DNA of 64,000 nt, taken from contig NZ_CP089466.1 of NCBI RefSeq assembly GCF_021233415.1, positions 2,294,001-2,358,000 of the forward strand. Direction: 5' to 3'. Shown here piece after piece: positions 1-8,216 of this stretch. The notes below the pieces were generated by a model, which did not search any database, was not told where the DNA came from, and saw only the letters and a program-made list of their open reading frames with translations. Numbering within the stretch: position 1 is the first letter of the stretch; every line of letters starts with the position of its first letter. Position numbers and translations under genes: made by a program. The stretch comes from Halobacterium litoreum. GTDB taxonomy: Archaea > Halobacteriota > Halobacteria > Halobacteriales > Halobacteriaceae.

Positions 1-1487
1 ACAAGCGCCAGGAACTCCACGAGCGCACGCCGCTCTCGGACGTCGTGCTCGACATGGTCTGTGAGCACTTCCCGGACCCCATCGACGCCCAGCCTCGCCG
101 CATCCCGCGCATCTGGCGCGGCGACAACGAGAGCGAAATCGCGGAGGGCATGCAGCTCGTCGACGAGAACGGCGAAGTCGTCCTGATGGTCACCGACATC
201 GGTATCGACCCGCACGCCGGCGAAATCGCCGCGGGTCGCGTCTTCTCCGGCACCATCGAGAAGGGCCAGGAACTGTACGTCTCCGGCACCGCGGGCAAGA
301 ACCGCGTGCAGAGCGTCGGCATCTACATGGGCGGCGAGCGCGAGGAAGTCGAGCACGTCCCCGCCGGGAACATCGCGGCCGTCACCGGCCTCAAGGACGC
401 CATCGCGGGCTCCACCGTCTCCAGCGTCGAGATGACGCCGTTCGAGTCCATCGAACACATCTCGGAGCCGGTCATCACGAAGTCCATCGAGGCACAGAAC
501 ATGGACGACCTGCCGAAGCTCATCGAGACGCTTCGACAAGTCTCCAAGGAGGACCCGACCATCTCCATCGAGATCAACGAGGACACCGGCGAACACCTCA
601 TCTCCGGGCAGGGCGAACTCCACCTGGAAGTCCAGACCCAGCGCATCGAGCGCAACCAGGGCATCCCGGTGAACACAGGCGAACCCATCGTCGTCTACCG
701 CGAGACGCCCACCACGTCCTCCCAGGAGGTCGAGGGCGTCTCCCCGAACCGCCACAACAAGTTCTACATCACCGTCGACCCGCTCAGCGACGAGGTTCTC
801 GACAAACTCCGCCTCGGCGACGTCTCCATGGACATGCCCGAGCAGGAACGCCGCGAAGTCCTGCAGGACGCCGGCATGGACAAGGAGACCTCCCAGAACG
901 TCGAGAACATCATCGGGAAGAACATCTTCATCGACGACACGAAGGGTATCCAGCACCTGAACGAGACGATGGAACTCGTCGTGGACGGCCTCCAGGACTC
1001 CCTCGAAGACGGCCCGCTCGCCGCGGAACCCGTCGAGGGCGCCCTCATCCGTCTCCACGACGCGCGCCTCCACGAGGACGCCATCCACCGCGGTCCCGCA
1101 CAGGTCATCCCGGCGACGCGTGACGCCGTCCACCGCGCGCTCATCGACGCCGAGATTCGCCTCCTCGAACCGATTCAGGACGTCCGCATCGACGTGCCCT
1201 CGGAGCACATGGGCGCCGCGTCCGGCGAGATTCAGGGCCGCCGCGGCCGCGTCGACGACATGTACCAGGAGGGCGACCTCATGGTCGTCGAAGGCATCGC
1301 ACCGGTCGACGAGATGATCGGCTTCTCCAGTGACATCCGCTCCGCGACCGAGGGTCGCGCGTCGTGGAACACGGAGAACGCCGGCTTCCGCGTCATGGCC
1401 GACAACCTTCAGCCGGAGATTATCGACGAGATTCGCCAGCGCAAGGGCATGAAGACGGAACTGCCCGAGAGCATCAACTACTTCTAA
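1..1487 (+). CDS. fusA: Elongation factor EF-2 (5' end outside window)
   Basis: Translocation GTPase that moves tRNAs and mRNA through the ribosome. Only the last roughly 495 codons are present; the reading frame is already open at base 3, so the GTPase P-loop and most of the G domain lie upstream. Visible are domain II ([17 protein letters not shown]), the domain III region, domain IV starting at [15 protein letters not shown], and the motif [12 protein letters not shown], whose second His (codon 1086-1088) is the family's diphthamide site and ADP-ribosylation target. The C-terminal domain V ends [17 protein letters not shown]. Full-length archaeal EF-2 is about 730 residues, so about two thirds is here. 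It is followed by the hom and EF-1alpha genes, as is common in haloarchaea. Identification is secure. Confidence 0.98.
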   Translation, partial: KRQELHERTPLSDVVLDMVCEHFPDPIDAQPRRIPRIWRGDNESEIAEGMQLVDENGEVVLMVTDIGIDPHAGEIAAGRVFSGTIEKGQELYVSGTAGKNRVQSVGIYMGGEREEVEHVPAGNIAAVTGLKDAIAGSTVSSVEMTPFESIEHISEPVITKSIEAQNMDDLPKLIETLRQVSKEDPTISIEINEDTGEHLISGQGELHLEVQTQRIERNQGIPVNTGEPIVVYRETPTTSSQEVEGVSPNRHNKFYITVDPLSDEVLDKLRLGDVSMDMPEQERREVLQDAGMDKETSQNVENIIGKNIFIDDTKGIQHLNETMELVVDGLQDSLEDGPLAAEPVEGALIRLHDARLHEDAIHRGPAQVIPATRDAVHRALIDAEIRLLEPIQDVRIDVPSEHMGAASGEIQGRRGRVDDMYQEGDLMVVEGIAPVDEMIGFSSDIRSATEGRASWNTENAGFRVMADNLQPEIIDEIRQRKGMKTELPESINYF

Positions 1488-1522
1488 ACGCTCGCTCGAC
1501 GCGGTTCTCTCCTCTCTGTCTC

Positions 1523-1539
1523 CACCCCTCGACGGGGTG
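1523..1539 (+). terminator. Hairpin after EF-2 stop, possible terminator
   Basis: A 6-bp stem CACCCC / GGGGTG closes a TCGAC loop 36 bases after the EF-2 stop, within a pyrimidine-rich stretch (TCTCTCCTCTCTGTCTCC). It lacks a clean T-tract, so this is a weak terminator call. It separates EF-2 from the next promoter at about 1584. Confidence 0.35.
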
Positions 1540-1581
1540 TCTTCAGCGTTCGAACAGCGGTAGGATTTGACCGAGCCGAAG

Positions 1582-1589
1582 GCTTATAC
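1582..1589 (+). promoter_or_regulatory. TATA box of the ACT-hom operon
   Basis: GCTTATAC is the only good TATA element in this gap. Its centre at about 1586 predicts a transcription start about 27 bases later, at 1612-1614. That is exactly at the ATG of a short leader ORF (1614), not at the ACT gene (1714), so the operon mRNA would start with a leaderless leader ORF. Confidence 0.6.
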
Positions 1590-1613
1590 CGTGGACGCGC
1601 CCCATCTCGGGGC

Positions 1614-1721
1614 ATGCACGCACGGCGACGCACCACGCGTGGCATCGGCACGGAGCGACGGCAGTCTCGCTTCCGGCCGACAACAGTCGGTGCGTCGGCC
1701 GTGGAGGGCCGCGATGAGTGA
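1614..1721 (+). CDS. Putative leaderless leader peptide upstream of ACT-hom
   Basis: A 35-codon ORF beginning MHARRRTTRGIGTERR and ending GRDE, too short for routine gene calling. Its ATG coincides with the predicted transcription start, and its TGA (1719-1721) overlaps the ACT-gene start (1714). Five of 35 codons are Thr (positions 7, 8, 13, 23, 24), including a consecutive ACA-ACA pair (1680-1685), a codon that should be unusual in a genome this G+C rich. The pair sits where two alternative hairpins begin. Downstream genes make homoserine, the precursor of threonine and methionine. Inference: a threonine-sensing leader peptide. It could also be a chance ORF; conservation in relatives is untested. 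Confidence 0.45.
   Translation: MHARRRTTRGIGTERRQSRFRPTTVGASAVEGRDE
1675..1700 (+). promoter_or_regulatory. Alternative hairpins before the ACT-gene ribosome binding site
   Basis: GGCCGAC (1675-1681) pairs perfectly with GTCGGCC (1694-1700). The same 5' arm can instead form CCGAC / GTCGG (1677-1681 with 1686-1690) around an AACA loop, because GTCGG occurs twice. The two structures exclude each other. The longer one ends three bases before the Shine-Dalgarno GGAGGG (1703-1708), so pairing choice could influence translation of the ACT gene. The Thr ACA-ACA codons of the leader ORF start at the 5' arm. Confidence 0.45.
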
Positions 1722-2235
1722 CACCGCGGACCGCGCGCACACCCTCCGGTTGGAACTCGTCGACGAGCCCGGGGAGTTGTTGCGCGCGCTCGCACCCATC
1801 GCGGAGAACGGCGGGAACCTCCTCTCTATCTTCCACGAGCGCGGGTCGCTGACGCCCCGCGGACACATCCCCGTGGAGGTGGACTTGGAGTGTGCGCCCG
1901 AGCGCTTCGACCAGATAATCGACGCGCTCCGGGACGCGGGCGTGACGGTCATCGCGGCGGACGCCGAGCGGTACGGCGAAGCAGTGACCGTCCTGCTCGT
2001 CGGCGACCTCGTGGAGACGGACCTCTCGGACACCCTCAGAGAGCTGGAGACGTGTTCGAGCGCGTCGGTCGCGGACTTCTCGCTGACCGCGGACGCGGGC
2101 ACCGACGGCGTGTCGAGTGCGCGCCTGCGGCTCGCCATCGAGTCCGGGAGCGTCGAGCGCGCGCTCGCGACGGTTCGGGACGTGGCCGCCGAGAAAGACC
2201 TCTCGGTCGTCGAGCCGCTCGTGGGGGAAGCATGA
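1714..2235 (+). CDS. ACT-domain amino-acid-binding protein
   Basis: A 173-residue protein starting MSDTADRAHTLRLELVDEPGELLRALAPIAENGGNLLSI, a classic ACT domain (beta-alpha-beta, EPGELLRAL ligand loop), followed by a second, more diverged ACT-like half (EAVTVLLVGDLVETDLSDTLRELE). ACT domains bind amino acids for allosteric control. The start at 1714 is chosen because it has a Shine-Dalgarno GGAGGG six bases upstream and begins just before the conserved domain. It overlaps homoserine dehydrogenase by an ATGA junction (2232-2235). Bacterial homoserine dehydrogenases often carry a C-terminal ACT domain, whereas the adjacent enzyme here has none. A separate regulatory subunit is therefore a natural inference, not shown directly. 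Confidence 0.85.
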   Translation: MSDTADRAHTLRLELVDEPGELLRALAPIAENGGNLLSIFHERGSLTPRGHIPVEVDLECAPERFDQIIDALRDAGVTVIAADAERYGEAVTVLLVGDLVETDLSDTLRELETCSSASVADFSLTADAGTDGVSSARLRLAIESGSVERALATVRDVAAEKDLSVVEPLVGEA

Positions 2236-3173
2236 GACTGGCCGTCCTGGGCGCCGGCGCCGTCGGCCGGTCGGTCGCCGACCTCGCGAGCGAGTACGGG
2301 CACACGGTGACGGCGCTCGCCGACTCCGCGAGCGCCGTGGTCGACGCGGACGGCGTGGACGTGGACGCGGCGCTCGACCGGAAGCGGGGGGATGGAACGG
2401 TTGGAGACGCCGACCCGGCGGACGCGTTAGCCGCCGACTACGACGCGCTCGTGGAGGCGACGCCGACGACGCTCGGCGACGCCCAGCCCGGCTTCGGGCA
2501 CGTGCGGGCGGCACTCGAAGCCGACCGGCACGTCGTCCTCGCGAACAAGGGGCCGGTGGCGGAGCGCTACGACGAGGTGCGCGCGCTCGAACGCGAGAGC
2601 GCGGGCGAGGTGTTGTTCGAGGCGACCGTCGCGGGCGCCATTCCCGCACTCTCGACGATTGCGGGGCTCGGGCCGGAGCGCGTCACGGGCGCACGCGGCG
2701 TCTTGAACGGGACGGCGAACTTCATTCTCACGCGAATGGCCGCCGAGGGGCTGTCCTACGAACACGTCCTCTCGGAGGCCCAAGACCTCGGTGTGGCGGA
2801 AGCAGACCCGACGTTCGACGTGGAGGGGACGGACGCGGCGTTGAAGTGCGCCATCCTCGCGAACGTCCTCCACGGCGGCGGCTACTCGCTGGCCGACGTG
2901 GCCGTCGAGGGAATCACGGACCTGCCGCCGAGCGCGCTGGAACTCGCCGCCGAAGACGGCCGGACGGTGCGTCTCGTCGGCGAAGTGACCGGCGGGGAGG
3001 CGCGCGTCGGGCCGCGGCTCGTGCCGGAGAACGACACGCTCGCGGTTTCGGGGACGATGAACATCGTCCAGTTGGAGACCGAGCACGCCGGCCGACTGAA
3101 CCTCTCGGGGCGCGGGGCGGGCGGGCCCGAAACGGCGACCGCGGTGCTCGCCGACGTGGACCGGCTCTCGTAG
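2232..3173 (+). CDS. hom: Homoserine dehydrogenase
   Basis: Reduces aspartate semialdehyde to homoserine with NAD(P)H, the branch point to threonine and methionine. The 313-residue protein starts MRLAVLGAGAVGRSVADLA, a Rossmann dinucleotide motif. It contains the family signature region LNGTANFILTRMAAEGLSYEHVLSEAQDLGVAEADP and the following DVEGTDAALKCAILANV helix of the catalytic domain. It ends soon after the catalytic domain, so the C-terminal ACT domain of many bacterial homologues is absent. The start overlaps the upstream ACT gene stop by four bases (ATGA), so the two are translationally coupled. An attenuator-like leader precedes the pair. Confidence 0.93.
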   Translation: MRLAVLGAGAVGRSVADLASEYGHTVTALADSASAVVDADGVDVDAALDRKRGDGTVGDADPADALAADYDALVEATPTTLGDAQPGFGHVRAALEADRHVVLANKGPVAERYDEVRALERESAGEVLFEATVAGAIPALSTIAGLGPERVTGARGVLNGTANFILTRMAAEGLSYEHVLSEAQDLGVAEADPTFDVEGTDAALKCAILANVLHGGGYSLADVAVEGITDLPPSALELAAEDGRTVRLVGEVTGGEARVGPRLVPENDTLAVSGTMNIVQLETEHAGRLNLSGRGAGGPETATAVLADVDRLS

Positions 3174-3344
3174 TCCGCCGGACAGTCGAACGCGACTGCC
3201 ACGTCGCTCGGCGGGAAACGTGTCCGCGAACGAGTCGGGGTTAGTGCGCGACTACGGTCGGCCCCTCCGCGGGCCAATTCGTGTGCCGTGTTCCCACAAA
3301 CCCCTAGCGGGCGGCGGGTTCGGGCTGAAGCCGTACCGAAATGG

Positions 3345-3350
3345 TTTTAA
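3345..3350 (+). promoter_or_regulatory. Promoter of EF-1alpha-S10-tRNA-Ala block
   Basis: TTTTAA preceded by the purine-rich BRE-like CGAAATGG. A start about 27 bases on (near 3375) leaves a leader of roughly 30 bases before the EF-1alpha ATG, unlike most leaderless genes in this window. The rest of the 3174-3340 gap shows no gene. Confidence 0.55.
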
Positions 3351-3403
3351 TGCGAACTGCCGAATACATTCCACAGAGCGCGCCTTTCGCGCGATATCCG
3401 ACC

Positions 3404-4669
3404 ATGAGCGACAAACCGCACCAGAACTTGGCCGTCATCGGCCACGTCGACCACGGGAAGAGCACGATGGTCGGGCGTCTCCTCTACGAGACGGGGAGTG
3501 TGCCCGAGCACGTCATCGAACAGCACAAAGAAGAGGCCGAGGAGAAGGGCAAGGGCGGCTTCGAGTTCGCCTACGTCATGGACAACCTCGCCGAAGAGCG
3601 TGAGCGCGGTGTCACCATCGACATCGCCCACCAGGAGTTCGACACCGACGAGTACTACTTCACCATCGTCGACTGTCCGGGTCACCGCGACTTCGTCAAG
3701 AACATGATTACGGGCGCGTCCCAGGCGGACAACGCCGTCCTCGTCGTCGCCGCCGACGACGGTGTGGCGCCCCAGACCCGCGAGCACGTGTTCCTCTCGC
3801 GAACGCTCGGCATCGACGAGCTCATCGTCGCCGTCAACAAGATGGACGTCGTCGACTACGACGAGTCCGAGTACAAGCAGGTCGTCTCCGACGTGAAGGA
3901 CCTGTTCGGTCAGGTCGGCTTCAACACGGAGGACGCCTCGTTCATCGCGACGTCCGCGTTCGAGGGCGACAACGTCGCCGACCACTCGGACAACACGCCG
4001 TGGTACGAAGGCCCGACCCTGCTCGAGGCCCTGAACGACCTGCCGGAGCCGCAGCCGCCGACGGACGCGCCGCTGCGCCTCCCGATTCAGGACGTCTACA
4101 CCATCTCCGGCATCGGTACCGTCCCCGTCGGACGTATCGAGACCGGCGTGATGAACATGGGCGACAACGTCAGCTTCCAGCCGTCTGACGTCGGTGGCGA
4201 GGTCAAGACCATCGAGATGCACCACGAGGAAGTCGACAAGGCCGAACCCGGCGACAACGTCGGCTTCAACGTGCGCGGCATCGGCAAGGACGACATCCGC
4301 CGCGGCGACGTCTGTGGTCCCGCCGAGGACCCGCCGAAGGTCGCCGAGACGTTCACGGCGCAGGTCGTCGTGATGCAGCACCCGTCCGTCATCACGGCGG
4401 GCTACACGCCGGTCTTCCACGCCCACACCGCACAGGTCGCGTGTACCATCGAGTCCATCGACCGGAAGATGGACCCGGCCTCCGGCGAGACCGAAGAGGA
4501 CAACCCGGACTTCATCCAGTCCGGCGACGCCGCGGTCGTCACGGTTCGCCCGCAGAAGCCGCTCAGCATCGAGCCGTCCTCCGAGATTCCGGAGCTCGGC
4601 TCCTTCGCTGTGCGCGACATGGGCCAGACCATCGCGGCCGGGAAGGTCCTCGAGGTCAACGAGTCCTAA
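3404..4669 (+). CDS. tef1a: Elongation factor EF-1alpha
   Basis: GTPase that delivers aminoacyl-tRNA to the ribosomal A site. The 421-residue protein starts [21 protein letters not shown] with the G1 P-loop GHVDHGKST at residues 13-21, followed by G3 DCPGH and G4 NKMD, then the two beta-barrel domains ([13 protein letters not shown]..., [32 protein letters not shown]). The in-frame ATG at 3404 is used because homologues begin right before this P-loop; an upstream in-frame extension from 3341 looks non-coding. It lies three bases before the S10 gene, the usual archaeal arrangement. Confidence 0.98.
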   Translation: MSDKPHQNLAVIGHVDHGKSTMVGRLLYETGSVPEHVIEQHKEEAEEKGKGGFEFAYVMDNLAEERERGVTIDIAHQEFDTDEYYFTIVDCPGHRDFVKNMITGASQADNAVLVVAADDGVAPQTREHVFLSRTLGIDELIVAVNKMDVVDYDESEYKQVVSDVKDLFGQVGFNTEDASFIATSAFEGDNVADHSDNTPWYEGPTLLEALNDLPEPQPPTDAPLRLPIQDVYTISGIGTVPVGRIETGVMNMGDNVSFQPSDVGGEVKTIEMHHEEVDKAEPGDNVGFNVRGIGKDDIRRGDVCGPAEDPPKVAETFTAQVVVMQHPSVITAGYTPVFHAHTAQVACTIESIDRKMDPASGETEEDNPDFIQSGDAAVVTVRPQKPLSIEPSSEIPELGSFAVRDMGQTIAAGKVLEVNES

Positions 4670-4672
4670 TCC

Positions 4673-4981
4673 ATGCAGCAGGCTCGCGTTCGTCTCGCCG
4701 GCGTCGATCCCGACGACCTCGACGACATCTGCGACGACGTGCAGGAGATCGCGGACAAGACCGGCGTGAAGGTCAGCGGGCCGGTCCCGCTCCCGACCAA
4801 GACGCTGGAGATTCCCTCGCGCAAGTCCCCGGACGGTGAGGGGACGGCGACGTGGGAGCACTGGGAGATGCGCGTCCACAAGCGTCTCATGGACATCGAC
4901 GCGGACGAACGCGCGCTCCGCCAGCTGATGCGGATTCAGGTCCCGAACGACGTCAACATCGAGATCGTCCTCGAAGACTAA
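4673..4981 (+). CDS. rpsJ: 30S ribosomal protein S10
   Basis: Small-subunit protein of 102 residues, [23 protein letters not shown]... with the S10 signature around [24 protein letters not shown]. The C-terminal part [26 protein letters not shown] is typical of archaeal and eukaryotic S10/S20. It begins three bases after the EF-1alpha stop, so the two form a translation operon that runs toward tRNA-Ala. Confidence 0.97.
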   Translation: MQQARVRLAGVDPDDLDDICDDVQEIADKTGVKVSGPVPLPTKTLEIPSRKSPDGEGTATWEHWEMRVHKRLMDIDADERALRQLMRIQVPNDVNIEIVLED

Positions 4982-5020
4982 AACGCCGCCTCGCGGCGTG
5001 TCACACGCTCTCCCCTTATT

Positions 5021-5092
5021 GGGCTCGTAGATCAGGGGTAGATCGCTTCCTTCGCAAGGAAGAGGCCCTGGGTTCAAATCCCAGCGAGTCCA
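5021..5092 (+). tRNA. tRNA-Ala (anticodon CGC)
   Basis: A 72-nt cloverleaf without encoded CCA. The acceptor stem GGGCTCG pairs with CGAGTCC and contains the G3-U70 wobble that identifies alanine tRNAs. The anticodon stem CTTCC / GGAAG encloses loop TTCGCAA, giving anticodon CGC. The T arm is CTGGG-TTCAAAT-CCCAG. It lies 39 bases after the S10 stop in the conserved haloarchaeal order EF-1alpha, S10, tRNA-Ala. No TATA box sits about 27 bases upstream, so co-transcription with S10 and processing is likely. Confidence 0.97.
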
Positions 5093-5373
5093 CTACTGTA
5101 CCTGACCGCGAAGCGACGCGTGTGTCGCTTCGCGTCAGTTCTCGCGGTGGTGAGCTGGGATTTGAAGCCCTACGAGACGAGCGAAGCGAGTCTCGTTCCC
5201 TCGTTGACTTCCCGCTCGCTTCGCTCGCGGGAATCCCGGCGCGGCGAAGCCGCGCCGACGTGCCACTCGCTGCGCTCGTGGCACTCCCAGCGAGTCCATA
5301 TCTCTCCGAGACCGACGCGCGTATTGCTGACGTAGCGGCGGTGTTCGCGCCGTGTACGTGACGTCCGAGCGGT
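5093..5373. repeat. Hairpin-rich scar with partial tRNA-Ala copies
   Basis: No convincing gene. At 5285-5298 a 14-base exact copy of the tRNA 3' end (TCCCAGCGAGTCCA; original 5079-5092) lies 206 bases downstream. At 5154-5166 a 13-base inverted copy of the T arm occurs (GCTGGGATTTGAA versus tRNA 5073-5085). Between them is a chain of hairpins: GCGAAGCGAC / GTCGCTTCGC (5108-5133), CGAGAC / GTCTCG, GGCGCGGC-GAA-GCCGCGCC and GTGCCAC / GTGGCAC, whose loops mostly read GCGAAGCG or similar. A direct repeat of a tRNA 3' end is the usual mark of integration at a tRNA, so this is probably a decayed integration scar or small mobile remnant. Confidence 0.6.
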
Positions 5374-5407
5374 ACGTTAATACGGGCCGCGTCCGATTCG
5401 GGAGTCG

Positions 5408-6454
5408 ATGGCACGCCACGCGGTGGCACTCGCGTTGCTCGCGCTCGTCGTCTTGTCGGGGTGTTTGACGGCGAACCCGACGAGCGGCGAGCGCAGCGAG
5501 GCGCCGGCCGCGGAGTTGCCACACGACGACCGGAGCGTGTCGAATCCGCCGTACGGAGCGTACGACAACCCGTGGCGCACGGACGAGATTACCGTCGTGG
5601 TGAAAGACGCCGCGGGGATGGAGCGGAACGTCGCGCCGGACGTGATGAAGACGCTGCAGTACTGGGAGGAGACCGCGGGCCGGGACGCGGCGTACCGCCC
5701 GAACTATCGGCTTCGCAGCGAGGCCGACGACCCGGACATTCGCGTGGTGCTCGTGCGCACCGTGGAGGGGTGTGGTGTACACGGTGACCGCGTCGCGTTG
5801 GGGTGTGCGCCGGTCTTGGACGCCGACGACACCGTGGACGACACGGTGACGATTCGCGTTCGCGCGGGGCACTCCTCGGCGACAACCCGAGAGATTCTGA
5901 AACACGAGTTCGGGCACACGCTCGGCTACCGGCACGGCGACGGTCTCGGTGTGATGTCCGAGGAGTTGTCGACACGCGCGCCGGTCGACGTGGTGAACGC
6001 GAGCGCCCGCGAGTACCCGTGGGCGTCCGAGCAGTTGGCCGTGGCCGTGACGAGTGCCGAGGGCGGCGTGACGGACGCGCAGCGAGCGCGCGTGCGGAGC
6101 GCTCTCGAGTACTACCAGCGCGGTGCGGGGGGCGCGGTGCCGCGACCGCCGTCGTTCTCGCTCGTGGACGACCCGTCGACGGCGGACGTGGTGGTGTCAC
6201 TGACCGACGACGTCGACGGCTGTCCCGTCGTCGGGCCGAGCGAGTCCTGCGTCGAGTGGCAGGGGCCGAGCGTCGACGACGACCCGAAGCCGGAGTACTA
6301 CACGGGCGCGAGAATCGTCGTCGGCGCTTCGGGGCACGACCGGCCGGGCTGGCACCTCGGCTACTGGCTCGGGCATTCGCTGTGGACGGACGGCTACCCG
6401 AAGCCGTTCCAGACCGGGCCGGGCGACGAGAAGCCGGCGGCGACGACGTGGTAG
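5408..6454 (+). CDS. Secreted lipoprotein with metzincin-type zinc protease motif
   Basis: A 348-residue protein with a hydrophobic leader ending in lipobox LSGC (Cys19), so it is probably a membrane-anchored extracellular lipoprotein. HEFGHTLGYRH (His166, Glu167, His170, His176) fits the HExxHxxGxxH zinc motif of metzincins, and GVMS at 181-184 fits the Met-turn. The second half (about residue 205 on) resembles a degenerate repeat of the first: a W...VAV opening, a YY helix, a DGCPVVG segment, and WHLGYWLGHSLW where the zinc site should be. An upstream TTAATAC (about 5377) suggests a leaderless transcript. The family is not one I can name; substrate unknown. Confidence 0.8.
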   Translation: MARHAVALALLALVVLSGCLTANPTSGERSEAPAAELPHDDRSVSNPPYGAYDNPWRTDEITVVVKDAAGMERNVAPDVMKTLQYWEETAGRDAAYRPNYRLRSEADDPDIRVVLVRTVEGCGVHGDRVALGCAPVLDADDTVDDTVTIRVRAGHSSATTREILKHEFGHTLGYRHGDGLGVMSEELSTRAPVDVVNASAREYPWASEQLAVAVTSAEGGVTDAQRARVRSALEYYQRGAGGAVPRPPSFSLVDDPSTADVVVSLTDDVDGCPVVGPSESCVEWQGPSVDDDPKPEYYTGARIVVGASGHDRPGWHLGYWLGHSLWTDGYPKPFQTGPGDEKPAATTW

Positions 6455-6460
6455 CGGGCG

Positions 6461-7750
6461 TTACTCCGCCTCGTCTTCGTCCACTACTTCCATCCCGCGG
6501 TTGTTGATGGCGTCCGGGTCGAGACCGACCTCTTCGAGGAAGTTCCGGTACTCGCGTTCGGCGGACTCGCCGGCTTTCTGCTTGTCGCTGGCGGTGTCAC
6601 ACAACTCGACGAGGTTCTCGGGGACGTCGTTCTGGTAGACGATCCAGTGGTTCACGAGGTCGCTCATGCGGCGGATGGGGCTCGTGAAGTGCCCGTAAAT
6701 CTCGAAGTTGAGCGCGTGGTGGCCGCCGAACGGGTCGTTCATGTACTTCGCTCGCGGCATCACCTTCATCACCGCCCACTGAATCTTCCCGAGTTGGCGC
6801 TCGGGCGCCTGCTCTAAGGTGGCGTTGACGGCCTTCCGGGGGTCGTCCCACGAGTCGCCGGGGATGGAGACGCCGTCGAGTTCCTGAATTTCGCGGAGCG
6901 CGTCGTCCCACTCGTCGGGACTCGGCTGGGGGTGGACGCGGTAGACGGCTTCGACGCCGCGATTCCACATGAGTTCGTGCGTGACGGCCTTGTTCGCCTT
7001 CAGCATGCACTCCTCGATGATGGTGTGCGCGCGGTCCCGGCGCGGATTCAGGACGAGGCTCCCCTCTTCTTTGCGCTGTTCGTGCATCTGGTCGGCGAGT
7101 TCGAAGACGAGCGAGATTTCGTCGTGGAGGGGCGCGTCCTCGTCGTCGAGGCGTGCCTCGGTCTCCTTGTACGTGAGGCGTTCGTCGCTGTGGATGACGG
7201 ACTTGTAAATCTCGATGTTCTGGTAGGAGAGGTCCTCCTTGTCGAGGTGCATCTCGACGGTGTGCGCGAGGCGGTCCTCCTCGGGGACCAGCGAGCACAC
7301 CGTCTCCGCGAGCACGGGCGGGAGCATGTGCATCGTGTAGCCGGGGAGGTAGACGGTGTTCCCGCGGTCGATGGCCTCGTCCCACATCGCCGAGTCCGGG
7401 TGGACGTAGTGGGTGACGTCCGCGATGTGGACCCAGACGACGTACTCGTCGTCGCGCTCGAGGACGCTGATGGCGTCGTCGAAGTCCTGGGCGTCCACGG
7501 GGTCGGTCGTCCACGTCGGGAGCGGTCGCATGTCGGCGCGCTCCTCGACTTCGCTCTGAATCTCTTCCTGTACGTCCTCGGTGCGTTCCTCGGCCTCCTC
7601 GATGACTTCCGGCGGGAACTCGTCGTGGAGTTCGAACTTCTCGAAGAGGTCCTCTCGCTTGTTCTCTATCTGGCGGGCGAGTTCGGGCGACACTTCGACG
7701 GGCCCTTGGTCTTCGATGGTTCCCTGCTGGGCCCCGGCGTCGTTGGACAT
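6461..7750 (-). CDS. rnr: RNase R/RNase II family exoribonuclease
   Basis: Predicted 3'-5' exoribonuclease of 429 residues. The catalytic RNB domain carries the metal-binding signature TTDPVDAQDFDDAIS (residues 81-95; Asp83, Asp89, Asp91, Asp92 as family candidates), then VHIADVTHYV, LPPVLAETVCSL, a Met-Leu-Lys-Ala-Asn-Lys helix and GHFTSPIRRMSDLVNHW near the C terminus. Bacterial RNase R has N-terminal cold-shock domains and a C-terminal S1 domain; this protein has neither, only an acidic coiled N terminus of about 75 residues. That compact form is usual for haloarchaea. It converges with the upstream lipoprotein gene, six bases apart. Confidence 0.9.
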   Translation of the reverse strand: MSNDAGAQQGTIEDQGPVEVSPELARQIENKREDLFEKFELHDEFPPEVIEEAEERTEDVQEEIQSEVEERADMRPLPTWTTDPVDAQDFDDAISVLERDDEYVVWVHIADVTHYVHPDSAMWDEAIDRGNTVYLPGYTMHMLPPVLAETVCSLVPEEDRLAHTVEMHLDKEDLSYQNIEIYKSVIHSDERLTYKETEARLDDEDAPLHDEISLVFELADQMHEQRKEEGSLVLNPRRDRAHTIIEECMLKANKAVTHELMWNRGVEAVYRVHPQPSPDEWDDALREIQELDGVSIPGDSWDDPRKAVNATLEQAPERQLGKIQWAVMKVMPRAKYMNDPFGGHHALNFEIYGHFTSPIRRMSDLVNHWIVYQNDVPENLVELCDTASDKQKAGESAEREYRNFLEEVGLDPDAINNRGMEVVDEDEAE

Positions 7751-7795
7751 ACCACCACGTAGCCCGCTCCCCCAGTTAGGCGTATCGCCGCGCCG

Positions 7796-8074
7796 TCACT
7801 CGCGGCCCGGTGGTTCCTCGGTGGTCTCGGCCAAAAAGCGCGCGAGGAACTCGTCGTCGCCGACGCGCCCGGCGCCCGCGGCCTCCAGTGTGTCTTCGAG
7901 GCCGTCGCGGGCGTGTTTCGTGAGGTCGCGGAAACAGGGCTTGCAGAGGTGTTCGAACTCCTTGCCGTCGCGGTCCCAGCGGTCGCCGTGTTTGTCGTAC
8001 TCGCGGGCGTCGCTCCGCTCGACGGAGTCGCCGCAGGCGATACAGGAGACCGGGTCGTTCGCTGACCCCCACAT
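7796..8074 (-). CDS. Small cysteine-rich zinc-finger-like protein
   Basis: A 92-residue acidic protein, MWGSANDPVSCIACGDSVERSDAREYDKHG..., with two CxxC pairs (CIAC and CKPC separated by about 32 residues), consistent with one zinc ribbon. The C-terminal half is helical. The start at 8074 is preferred because the conserved-looking sequence begins there; the upstream in-frame extension is basic and unlike haloarchaeal protein. Function unknown; a nucleic-acid or protein-binding role would be typical. It lies upstream of the RNase R gene on the same strand with a 45-base gap, possibly one transcript. Confidence 0.75.
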   Translation of the reverse strand: MWGSANDPVSCIACGDSVERSDAREYDKHGDRWDRDGKEFEHLCKPCFRDLTKHARDGLEDTLEAAGAGRVGDDEFLARFLAETTEEPPGRE

Positions 8075-8216
8075 CACGTAGTGGTTCGCTGGCCGACCAC
8101 TTAGCGATTTGGCCGGTGTGCGACGGGGGTTCGCGCCGGACACCGAGTACGACAGCAGGGTTCGGGCGTTCGGCTCGGAGCGGGCGTTTTAAGCGCGACG
8201 ACGACGGAGGTCCGGT

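Noticed and set aside
3347-5077. A 576-codon minus-strand frame opposite EF-1alpha and S10
   Set aside because: Antisense to two conserved translation genes; low-complexity Val/Asp product.
4852-5361. Frame reading LGSNPSESTT through tRNA-Ala
   Set aside because: Translation of a tRNA and its downstream hairpins, not a protein.
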